From Thauera sp. (GTDB lineage Bacteria > Pseudomonadota > Gammaproteobacteria > Burkholderiales > Rhodocyclaceae), in contig DMCZ01000153.1 of assembly GCA_003446655.1 (NCBI GenBank), forward strand, positions 1,231 to 7,632: a stretch of DNA of 6,402 nt, written 5' to 3'. A model generated the notes under the pieces. It worked only from the letters and a program-made list of their open reading frames with translations. It was not told the DNA's origin and did not search any database. Of this stretch, positions 1 through 6,001 are shown piece after piece (position 1 is the stretch's first letter; each line of letters starts with the position of its first letter). The translations under genes and the position numbers were made by a program.

Positions 1-173
1 TTGAAGAGCTGCTCGGCCGACAGCCGGGCGAGCGTCGCGAGCTGCGGCACGGCGGCGATCAGCGCGTCGGCGCCGAGCTGGCCGGCTGCGTAGCCGCTGG
101 TGTCGGTGGCCGAGCCGGCGGTGCCGGCGATGGTTCCGCCGGTGGCGAGCAGGGCGATGTGGGGTGTGCGCAT
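1..173 (-). CDS. L-asparaginase, N-terminal part (runs off the left edge)
   Basis: These are the first 57 codons of a bacterial asparaginase/glutaminase-family enzyme, which hydrolyses L-asparagine to aspartate and ammonia. The ATG (complement of 171-173) is followed by residues reading LLATGGTIAGTAGS. This is the family's first active-site signature, and Thr14 would be the nucleophile (equivalent to Thr12 of mature E. coli AnsB). Tyr28 lines up with the flexible-loop tyrosine (Tyr25), and the segment AVPQL at about 40-44 is also typical. The second catalytic triad (Thr-Asp-Lys) lies outside the window. No signal peptide is present, so a cytoplasmic enzyme is likely despite the type II-like sequence. 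The start lies only 6 bp beyond the antiporter stop, with no strong Shine-Dalgarno, which suggests co-transcription and perhaps translational coupling. The family call is secure; type I versus type II is not settled. Confidence 0.85.
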   Translation of the reverse strand, partial: MRTPHIALLATGGTIAGTAGSATDTSGYAAGQLGADALIAAVPQLATLARLSAEQLF

Positions 174-179
174 GGTTGT

Positions 180-1943
180 TTACCGGGGGTCGGATGCGTT
201 GCGGGGATGGTCGCGCAGCGCGACGATGCGGCGCTCGCGCTCCTGCTCGAGCAAGCGCATCGCCGCATCGGGCGGCACGCCGAGCGTCTCCAGCACCCAG
301 CCGGTGAGCTTGAGGCTGGACTCGAGCGTCTCCGGCACCACGACCGAGGCGCCGGCCTCGCGCAGCAGCAGCGCGTGCTTCTCGTCGCGCGCGCGGGCGA
401 TGACGCGCATCATCGGCATCAGGCGGCGGATGCCCTGCACCGCGTGGATGGCCGCGGCGGTGTGGTCCATCGTGAGCACCACCGCACGCGCCTCGTCGAT
501 ACGCAGTTTGCGCAGCAGCTCCGGCCGGCTGGCGTCGCCGAACACCAGCGGCACGCCGGCCTTCCTCTGGTGGGCGATGAGCTGGGCGTCGTTCTCGATG
601 GCGACGAAGGCCACGCCCTGCTCGGCGAGCATCTGTCCGACCATCTGTCCGACGCGGCCGTAGCCGGCGATGATGACGTGGCCGCCGAGCTCGCCCAGCT
701 CCGCGTCCTCGGGTGCGGGCGGCGCCGCGCGGCGGTCGATGCCGTCGCCGAGGCTCTGGCCGAGGCGGGCGACGACCGGCGCCGCCAGCATCGACACGCC
801 GACAACGATCAGCATGAACTGTCCCACCTGGCGCTCGAGCAGGCCGAGCGTGAGCGCCATGCCGATGACGATGAAGGCGAACTCGCCGCCCTGGCCGAGC
901 AGCAGCCCGCCCTCGGCGGCGCGCCCCCACGACAGGCCGAACACGCGCAACAGCACGAAGATGATCAGCGCCTTCAGCACCAGCAGGCCGATCACCGACA
1001 GCGGAATCCAAAGCGGCTCGGCGAGCAGCGCGCGCAGATCGATGCCCATGCCCACCGACATGAAGAACAGGCCCATCAGCAGACCCTTGAACGGCTCGAT
1101 GGTGATCTCGACCTCATGGCGGAACTCGGTCTCGGCGATGATCAGGCCGGCCAGCAGGGCACCCAACGCCATCGACAGGCCGGCGTACCAGGTCAGCGCC
1201 GCCACGCCGAGCGTGGTCAGCAGGGTCAGCGCGGTGAAGGTGTCGGGCTGCTTGTCCGCGGCGATCTGGTGGAACAGCGGCCGCACCACGCGGCGGCCGA
1301 CGAGGTAGATCAGCACCACGGTGAGCACGCCCTTCACGACCGCGTAGCCGAGCAGGCTCGCGAAGCTGCCCTCGCCGGAAGACGCGCTCAGGATGCTGAG
1401 CAGCACCAGCAGTGGCACCACGGCCAGATCCTGGAAGAGCAGGATCGCGAACGCCGACTGGCCGAGCGGCGTGCCCAGCTCGCGACGCTGGATCAGCAGC
1501 TGCATGACGATCGCCGTGGAGGAAAAGGCCAGCACCACGCCGAGGATCACCGCGGCCTCGATGCCGTTGCCGAACCACAGCGCCAGCGCACCCACCGCCG
1601 CCGCCGACAGCGCGACCTGCAGTCCGCCGAGGCCGAATACCAGCCTGCGCATCGACCACAGGCGCTCGACCGACATCTCCAGGCCGATCATGAACATGAG
1701 GAAGATCACCCCGAGCTCGGCAAGGAACTCGACATCCTCGGGACGGGCGAAGGTGAACCACGACAGCCCCGGCCAGTGGCTGGCCAGCGATGCCAGGCCG
1801 TATGGTCCGAGCAGCACGCCGACCGCGAGAAAACCGAGCACCGGGCTGACGCGCAGGCGCGACAGCAGTGGCATCAAAACCCCGCTGAGCGCGAGGAACA
1901 GGATGACTTCCCTGAGAAAGGGTGGGGACTCTTGGGCTTCCAT
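180..1943 (-). CDS. CPA2-family monovalent cation:proton antiporter with RCK domain (KefB/KefC-like)
   Basis: This is a complete 587-aa inner-membrane antiporter that exchanges K+ (or Na+) for H+. Residues about 10-400 form a series of hydrophobic helices with CPA2 hallmarks: GVLLGP at 42-47, SSTAIV at 141-146, QDLAVVP at 171-177 with the conserved acidic residue, FFMSVGMGID at 293-302 and GQGGEFAF at 350-357. A cytoplasmic RCK/TrkA-N domain follows from about 420 to 540. Its Rossmann loop reads GYGRVG at 427-432, and a GDASRPELL stretch resembles that of KefC. There is no obvious TrkA-C domain, and the tail is short and charged. I chose the ATG at 1943 because MEAQESPPFLREV leads straight into the first helix. 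The frame stays open to 2051, but those 36 extra residues are Arg/Cys-rich and unlike the family. The Shine-Dalgarno is weak. No KefF/KefG-type ancillary gene is nearby, so glutathione gating as in E. coli Kef cannot be assumed. The asparaginase start follows 6 bp after the stop. Confidence 0.92.
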   Translation of the reverse strand: MEAQESPPFLREVILFLALSGVLMPLLSRLRVSPVLGFLAVGVLLGPYGLASLASHWPGLSWFTFARPEDVEFLAELGVIFLMFMIGLEMSVERLWSMRRLVFGLGGLQVALSAAAVGALALWFGNGIEAAVILGVVLAFSSTAIVMQLLIQRRELGTPLGQSAFAILLFQDLAVVPLLVLLSILSASSGEGSFASLLGYAVVKGVLTVVLIYLVGRRVVRPLFHQIAADKQPDTFTALTLLTTLGVAALTWYAGLSMALGALLAGLIIAETEFRHEVEITIEPFKGLLMGLFFMSVGMGIDLRALLAEPLWIPLSVIGLLVLKALIIFVLLRVFGLSWGRAAEGGLLLGQGGEFAFIVIGMALTLGLLERQVGQFMLIVVGVSMLAAPVVARLGQSLGDGIDRRAAPPAPEDAELGELGGHVIIAGYGRVGQMVGQMLAEQGVAFVAIENDAQLIAHQRKAGVPLVFGDASRPELLRKLRIDEARAVVLTMDHTAAAIHAVQGIRRLMPMMRVIARARDEKHALLLREAGASVVVPETLESSLKLTGWVLETLGVPPDAAMRLLEQERERRIVALRDHPRNASDPR

Positions 1944-1971
1944 CGGATGCGCCGGGCGTGTACAGCCTCGT

Positions 1972-1977
1972 ATTCTA
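1972..1977 (-). promoter_or_regulatory. Candidate -10 box for the antiporter gene
   Basis: On the minus strand this reads TAGAAT, five of six matches to TATAAT, placed 28 bp before the antiporter ATG. A -35 box at normal spacing would fall at about 1995-2000, inside the GC-rich hairpin, and no TTGACA-like hexamer is seen there. This is a weak call based on one hexamer. Confidence 0.25.
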
Positions 1978-1983
1978 GTTGAG

Positions 1984-2003
1984 GCGCGCCTGCGGAGGCG
2001 CGC
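1984..2003. repeat. GC-rich 8-bp inverted repeat in the divergent intergenic region
   Basis: GCGCGCCT (1984-1991) and AGGCGCGC (1996-2003) are perfect complements around a 4-base GCGG loop. The same bases also form a direct repeat, GAGGCGCGC at 1981-1989 and 1995-2003. No T-tract follows on either strand, so this is not a classical terminator. It lies between two divergent genes, where it could be an operator or a leader structure. Chance is also possible in such GC-rich sequence. Confidence 0.4.
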
Positions 2004-2072
2004 TCGGGTCGCATGGGCGCAGAGATGTCCTGCCAATGACGTATTGCACACAGCCGTTGACGGGCGCGCGGC

Positions 2073-2078
2073 TATATT
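2073..2078 (+). promoter_or_regulatory. Candidate -10 box for the TPR gene
   Basis: TATATT stands out in an otherwise GC-rich stretch, 27 bp before the TPR gene ATG, and matches the -10 consensus at five of six bases. A good-looking TTGACG at 2057-2062 is only 10 bp upstream, too close to act as its -35 box in a normal sigma-70 promoter. It could instead pair with GAGAAT at 2082-2087 at a loose 19-bp spacing. I found no sigma-54 -24/-12 element upstream of this gene. The true promoter is unresolved. Confidence 0.3.
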
Positions 2079-2090
2079 CGGGAGAATTCT

Positions 2091-2095
2091 GGAGG
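2091..2095 (+). promoter_or_regulatory. Ribosome binding site of the TPR gene
   Basis: GGAGG lies 10 bases upstream of the ATG at 2106. The spacing is slightly long but workable. It supports this ATG, whose protein begins directly with a basic n-region and signal-peptide core. Confidence 0.65.
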
Positions 2096-2105
2096 CGTCC
2101 TTCCC

Positions 2106-4910
2106 ATGTCGATAAAATTCTCTGTCCGTCGCCCCCTTTGCAGTTTTGCCTTTGGCGCGTGCGCGCTGCTGGTGCCCCTGAGCGGGCTGGCCCAGTCAGC
2201 CGCCGCGGGCGGCTACTACGACGACGCTGTGCAGCGCCTCGGTCAGGGCGATGCCGCCGGGGCCGTGATCCAGCTCAAGAATGCGCTCCAGCAGGATCGC
2301 GGCATGCTCGCAGCCCATCTGCTGCTCGGCAGGACCTACCTGCAGCAGGGCGAGCTTGTGGCGGCGGAGGCCGCTTTCAACGAAGCGCTGCGGCTGGGCG
2401 TGAATCGGGCTGAAGTCGCCGCGCCGCTGGCACGCATTCACCTGCTGCGAGGCAAGCCGCAGGAGGTGGTGGACGCGGTGCCGGCAGAGGGCTTGCCCCC
2501 TGCGGCCCGGGTCGAGGTCCTCACCCTGCGCGGCACCGCGTTCGCTGCGCTGGGGCGCAAGTTCGAGGCCACAGACAGCTTCGCGCAGGCGCGTGCGGTC
2601 GATCCCGCTTCGCCTGTGCCGCTGGTGGCCGAGGTCTCGCTTCAGCTGGCCAGCGGCGACCTGGAAGCGGCGCAGCGGCTCGCTGCGCGTGCCGTGGAAC
2701 TGGGGCCGGATGTGGCCGCAGCCCATAATGCGCGCGCGTCGGCCTTCCACGCCGCGGGGGACCTCGCCCAGGCACTGCGCGATTACGCGCGCGCAATCGA
2801 GCTTCAGCCCGGGCTGATCGACGCCGTGGTCGCGCGGGCCGGCATCCTGCTCGATCTCGGTCGCGGCGACGAGGCGCTGGCAATGCTCGACGCCACCGAG
2901 GGCACGGCGGCCGAACCGCGGGCGGCCTACCTGCGTGCCGTGATCGCGAGTGCGCGCGGCGACCTCGAGGCGGCGCGGCGTCACCTGGCGGAGACGGCGC
3001 AGATTGTCGATGCCCTGCCGGCCGAATGGCTGACGGGGCAGGAGCAGATCCTGATGGCCGGTGCTCTTGCTCATCATGCGGGGCGCCAGTTCGAGAAAGC
3101 GCGCAAGTATCTCGACGTCCTGGCTCAGCGCTATCCGCGCAATCTCGGGGCGCGCAAGTTGCTCGCATCGATTTATCTCGAGGAGGGCGATCTGGCGCGG
3201 GCGACAGGGCTGCTCGAGCGGGTTCTCAAGGACAGTCCCGAAGACGCCCAGGCCATCTTCCTGATGGGTAGGGTGATGCTGGCGCAGCGCCGCTATGCGC
3301 GTGCCAGCGAGTTTCTCGATCAGGCCGCGCAGGCGGGAGTAGAAGGCGCGCGCGCTGCGCTGGGTTTCAGTCGCTTCGGCCAGGGTGACGTGGTGGCGGC
3401 GATTGCAGAGATGCGCTTGGCCTTCGAGCGCTCGCGCGACCTGGGTGTCGGCATCGCATTGGCAAACCTGCTGATGAGGCAGGCAGCCCGCGACGAGGCG
3501 CTTGGCGTGGCGCGCGCCGCCCTGGCGGCGCAGCCCGAAAATCCGCTCGCACACAACCTGGTCGGCGCCCTGCAGGCGGCACGCGGCCAGCGCGCCGAGG
3601 CGAGGTCGGCTTACCAGCGCGCGCTGGAGCTTGACACCGGCTTCACCCCCGCACGCCTGAATTTGGCCAGGCTGGATGTGAGCGAGGGGCGTATCGACGC
3701 GGCGCGCCGCACCTACACCGACATGCTGCGCAAGGACCACCGTGACGTCGTCGCGATGTACGAACTGGCCTTGCTCGAGGAGCGTGCCGGAAACAGTGCA
3801 GAGTCGGTGCGCTGGCTGGAGAAGGCGGCGCTGGAGAGCCCCGCTGACCGGCGCATCGGCCTGGCGCTGGTCCGTGCGCGACGGGCGGCTGGCGATCTGC
3901 CCGGTGCTCTCGAGGCGGCCAAGGCGCTTGCTGCGCGGCAGGGAACCGACCTGCAGGTGCTCGAAGTGCTGACCCGGCTGCAGCTCGAACTCGGTGAGAC
4001 CAAGGCGGCGCAGCAGAGCCTGCGCGAGATGACGCGTCTGGCCGAGTTCGACGCCGATGCGCAGATCCGCATCGGCTACCTGCAGTTGGATGCGGCGAAC
4101 CCGGCGGGGGCGCGCTACTCGGCCGACAAGGCGCTCGGCGGTCGGCCGGGGGATGTGCGGGCAACGATCCTGGCGGCGGAGGCGGCGCTTGCTGCAGGCG
4201 ATCTGCCGTCTGCCGGTAAGCTGGCCGCCGAACTGGCGCAGGCCGCACCCGGCAGTGCGGCGGCGCATGCGCTGACCGGCGATGTCGCGCTGGCAGCCGG
4301 AAGGCGTCCCGACGCGGCGCAGGCCTACAGGGCTGCATTGCGCCTTGAGCCGAGCGGCGCGGTGCTGCTCGGTTTGGTGCGAGCGTTGCTGCCGGATGAC
4401 CGGGAGGCGGCCGTGAAGGTACTCGAAGATTGGGTGCGCGAACACGATCAGGATGTGCCCGCGCGAAAGGCCCTGGCCGAACTGCACATGCGCGACGGCG
4501 ACTGGCAGGCGGCTGCGCGGATCCTGGAGAAGCTCGAGGCGATCGCGGGCGATGATCCGCTCGTGCTCAACAACCGGGCCTACGTGCTCGACAAGCTGGG
4601 CGACCCCCGCGCGCTTGCCCTGGCGGAACGGGCGCATGCGCTTGCTCCTTCGCGTGCGGAGGTGCTCGACACCTATGGGTGGCTGCTCGCTCGCCAGGGG
4701 CAGCGTGAGGCGGGCCTTCATTTCCTGCGCGAGGCCAGGCTGCGCCAGCCCGCTAGCGTGGAGGTGCGCTATCACCTCGCCCATGTGCTCCATGCCCTGG
4801 GGCGGACGGCCGAGGCCCGCGCCGAGCTTGCGGATCGGGTGGTGAGCACGGCGACGGTGCGGCCTCCGGAGTTGCAGGCCTTGCTGCGCGAACTGGAAGC
4901 CGGTCGTTGA
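2106..4910 (+). CDS. prsT: PEP-CTERM system TPR-repeat protein PrsT
   Basis: This is a 934-aa exported protein built almost wholly of tetratricopeptide repeats, in the length range I expect for the PEP-CTERM-associated PrsT family. A signal peptide occupies about residues 1-30 (basic RR at 8-9, hydrophobic core, plausible cleavage after GLA at 27-29). From YYDDAV at 37-42 onward, helical TPR pairs repeat roughly every 34 residues. The first, GDAAGAVIQLKNALQQD, is very characteristic of PrsT. The C-terminal block from NN at 822-823 (GDPRALALAERAHALAPS, then VLDTYGWLL) is the conserved family end. TPR arrays scaffold protein-protein contacts; in this family the role is linked to exosortase sorting and exopolysaccharide export, probably in the periplasm, but the precise function is unproven. 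The family is often called a lipoprotein, yet no convincing lipobox cysteine is present here. The gene is divergent from the antiporter and upstream of a PEP-CTERM target gene, with no prsK or prsR visible. Confidence 0.85.
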   Translation: MSIKFSVRRPLCSFAFGACALLVPLSGLAQSAAAGGYYDDAVQRLGQGDAAGAVIQLKNALQQDRGMLAAHLLLGRTYLQQGELVAAEAAFNEALRLGVNRAEVAAPLARIHLLRGKPQEVVDAVPAEGLPPAARVEVLTLRGTAFAALGRKFEATDSFAQARAVDPASPVPLVAEVSLQLASGDLEAAQRLAARAVELGPDVAAAHNARASAFHAAGDLAQALRDYARAIELQPGLIDAVVARAGILLDLGRGDEALAMLDATEGTAAEPRAAYLRAVIASARGDLEAARRHLAETAQIVDALPAEWLTGQEQILMAGALAHHAGRQFEKARKYLDVLAQRYPRNLGARKLLASIYLEEGDLARATGLLERVLKDSPEDAQAIFLMGRVMLAQRRYARASEFLDQAAQAGVEGARAALGFSRFGQGDVVAAIAEMRLAFERSRDLGVGIALANLLMRQAARDEALGVARAALAAQPENPLAHNLVGALQAARGQRAEARSAYQRALELDTGFTPARLNLARLDVSEGRIDAARRTYTDMLRKDHRDVVAMYELALLEERAGNSAESVRWLEKAALESPADRRIGLALVRARRAAGDLPGALEAAKALAARQGTDLQVLEVLTRLQLELGETKAAQQSLREMTRLAEFDADAQIRIGYLQLDAANPAGARYSADKALGGRPGDVRATILAAEAALAAGDLPSAGKLAAELAQAAPGSAAAHALTGDVALAAGRRPDAAQAYRAALRLEPSGAVLLGLVRALLPDDREAAVKVLEDWVREHDQDVPARKALAELHMRDGDWQAAARILEKLEAIAGDDPLVLNNRAYVLDKLGDPRALALAERAHALAPSRAEVLDTYGWLLARQGQREAGLHFLREARLRQPASVEVRYHLAHVLHALGRTAEARAELADRVVSTATVRPPELQALLRELEAGR

Positions 4911-4944
4911 AGTGTCGGGAATTATTACAGCTTGCTTGCGTTCA

Positions 4945-4976
4945 TGCTTCGTTAATGATGGCATGTATATGAAGCA
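4945..4976. repeat. Inverted repeat upstream of the sigma-54 promoter, possible activator site
   Basis: TGCTTC (4945-4950) and GAAGCA (4971-4976) are inverted copies 20 bases apart. A second small pair, CATGC (4943-4947) and GCATG (4961-4965), overlaps them. They lie about 20-50 bp upstream of the -24 element. Sigma-54 promoters need an enhancer-binding protein, usually bound at dyads upstream, so this is a candidate site. The repeats are short and could be chance. Confidence 0.25.
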
Positions 4977-4993
4977 AAAGGATTAAATGTTCT

Positions 4994-5009
4994 TGGCGCG
5001 TTTTGTGCT
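4994..5009 (+). promoter_or_regulatory. Sigma-54 (RpoN) -24/-12 promoter for the PEP-CTERM gene
   Basis: The element reads TGGCGCGTTTTGTGCT. Against the consensus TGGCACG-N4-TTGCW it matches ten of twelve specified bases. The invariant GG (4995-4996) and GC (5007-5008) have the exact required offset of 12 bp. Transcription would start near 5020, giving a leader of about 30 bases before the ATG at 5050. It lies in an AT-richer intergenic stretch directly upstream of the PEP-CTERM gene. Known PEP-CTERM genes in related bacteria are controlled by RpoN with the PrsK/PrsR two-component system, which supports the call. Confidence 0.7.
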
Positions 5010-5037
5010 TGCGGGGAAGTAAGACGTTCGTGTCGTG

Positions 5038-5043
5038 AGGAGA
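5038..5043 (+). promoter_or_regulatory. Ribosome binding site deciding the PEP-CTERM start
   Basis: AGGAGA sits 6 bases before the ATG at 5050, an ideal spacing. It overlaps the upstream in-frame GTG at 5035, which therefore cannot be the start. Confidence 0.85.
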
Positions 5044-5049
5044 AAAATA

Positions 5050-5946
5050 ATGTCACCGAAATTTGGTTTCAGACTGCTGACGGCTGCCGCGCTGGCCGCT
5101 TCGTCCGCTGCTGCGCTCGCCGCTCAGGCGTGGTCGATCGACCTGCAGAATGGCGCGGCCACTGTGACAGGCAGCACCTATACAACGGTTCGAACCTATG
5201 TGACCGGAACGGGCGCTGACGCCGTCAGCCTGAGCGCAAGCGCCTACTCGAACACCGGGACCAACAAGGGCAACGGGACGGTCGATGACAGCAACGACAA
5301 CCTGCTGGAATCGGCCTACCTTTACCGTGGTTCGGGTTGGCAGGGGCTAGGGGTCTACAACCGCGATAAGGATAATGGCACCGACTCACAGGAAGGGTCC
5401 GATCCCGAGCACTCGATCGACAACAACGAGCGCACCGATGCCGTGCTGATGGATTTCGGCGGCAAGGAAATCCGACTCGATACGGTCAACATCGGCTGGG
5501 CGCCTTATGACAGCGACTTTTTCGTGCTCGCCTATCAGGGTGTGGGTACGCCGACCCTGAGCGGCACCAGTTACAAGGACTTGAGTGGCTGGACCCTGAT
5601 CGGCAACTACTCCAACCAAGGCGTGAAGAATGTCGATCTGGCGACGGCAGGCTCGGACTCGGTGATCAATGCAAACCGCGCAAACATCTACTCGAGCTTC
5701 TGGCTGATCGGTGCGGGTGGTTTCGAGGTGGGGACCGGGATCGTGTTCGATACGAAGCAGAATTGCAAGTGGAAGGGATGCTCGACTGTCAAGAGCTACG
5801 ACTACCTGAAGCTGGCAGGTGTTGGCGGCACCGTCAAGAACGGCGTTATTCCACCTGCTGAAGTGCCTGAGCCCGCTTCGCTGGCGCTCATGGGTCTTGC
5901 GTTCCTCGGCCTCGTTGGCACGCGGAAGTTCAAGCCGACACGTTGA
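5050..5946 (+). CDS. PEP-CTERM sorting domain protein, resembling exosortase-dependent surface protein XDP1
   Basis: This is a 298-aa secreted protein handled by an exosortase. A Sec signal peptide covers about residues 1-25 (cleavage after ALAA). The C-terminus carries the PEP-CTERM signal: VPEP at 272-275, a hydrophobic helix of about 17 residues and a basic tail (RKFKPTR). The body is rich in Gly, Ser, Thr, Asn and Asp. Segments such as GLGVYNRD (about 99-106), DPEHSIDNNERTD (118-130), GWTLIGNYSN and SSFWLIGAGG resemble the XDP1 group of exosortase-dependent proteins; this subgroup match is from memory. Two cysteines, C239 and C244, are the only ones and may form a disulfide. Asp/Asn-rich stretches (79-87, 106-115) might bind calcium. 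The gene is preceded by a sigma-54-type promoter and ends before a strong hairpin, so it is probably monocistronic. After cleavage it likely ends up in the outer envelope or EPS/floc matrix. Its molecular function is unknown. Confidence 0.88.
   Translation: MSPKFGFRLLTAAALAASSAAALAAQAWSIDLQNGAATVTGSTYTTVRTYVTGTGADAVSLSASAYSNTGTNKGNGTVDDSNDNLLESAYLYRGSGWQGLGVYNRDKDNGTDSQEGSDPEHSIDNNERTDAVLMDFGGKEIRLDTVNIGWAPYDSDFFVLAYQGVGTPTLSGTSYKDLSGWTLIGNYSNQGVKNVDLATAGSDSVINANRANIYSSFWLIGAGGFEVGTGIVFDTKQNCKWKGCSTVKSYDYLKLAGVGGTVKNGVIPPAEVPEPASLALMGLAFLGLVGTRKFKPTR
5863..5943 (+). other. PEP-CTERM exosortase recognition signal (residues 272-298)
   Basis: This encodes the tripartite sorting tag: the VPEPASL motif, a hydrophobic segment (ALMGLAFLGLVG) and a basic end rich in Arg/Lys. 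Exosortase cuts at or near the PEP motif after the tail has parked the protein in the inner membrane. All three parts are intact, so the protein should be a functional substrate. Confidence 0.92.
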
Positions 5947-5965
5947 TTTCGGTAGTGCCGTTTTT

Positions 5966-6001
5966 AAATGCAATCGGCGCCTGGGGGCGCCGATTGCATT
6001 T
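5966..6001. terminator. Hairpin terminator between convergent genes
   Basis: AAATGCAATCGGCGCC (5966-5981) pairs perfectly with 5986-6001 around a TGGG loop, giving a 16-bp stem with a GC-rich top and an A/T-rich base. It starts 19 bases after the PEP-CTERM stop and its last base is part of the stop codon of the convergent ABC gene, so it can serve both. The 3' arm ends in ATTT, but there is no long U-tract outside the stem on either strand. Termination is therefore likely but of uncertain strength. Confidence 0.75.

Noticed and set aside
159..1982. A 607-codon open frame on the plus strand opposite the antiporter
   Set aside because: The product is a His/Gln/Arg/Asp-rich low-complexity string with no domain, as expected from the antisense of a GC-rich gene. 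The minus-strand frame encodes a clear antiporter.
1944..2051. N-terminal extension of the antiporter by 36 codons
   Set aside because: The extra residues are rich in Arg and Cys, unlike any CPA2 N-terminus, and they cross the hairpin and candidate promoter. The ATG at 1943 starts just before the first membrane helix.
2057..2078. TTGACG plus TATATT as a complete sigma-70 promoter for prsT
   Set aside because: The spacer is only 10 bp, against about 17 needed. Each box may still work with another partner.
2106..2195. Twin-arginine signal in the TPR protein (VRRPLCS)
   Set aside because: It has only the RR pair and lacks the rest of the S-R-R-x-F-L-K pattern. A TPR protein without cofactor is a normal Sec substrate.
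2196..4964. A 922-codon open frame on the minus strand opposite prsT
   Set aside because: It is nearly as long as prsT, but the product has no recognisable motif and is Arg/Gln/His/Gly-rich. High GC with strong third-position bias keeps antisense frames free of stops.
4959..4975. TGGCATG followed by GAAGC as a sigma-54 promoter
   Set aside because: The GG-to-GC offset is 14 bp, not the required 12. The element at 4994-5009 fits exactly.
4963..5022. Two tiny frames (7 and 11 residues) starting at 4963 and 4987 in the prsT/PEP-CTERM gap
   Set aside because: No ribosome binding site is evident, and they lie mostly upstream of the expected transcription start near 5020.
5035..5049. GTG start for the PEP-CTERM gene
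   Set aside because: It overlaps the AGGAGA ribosome binding site, which is ideally spaced for the ATG at 5050.
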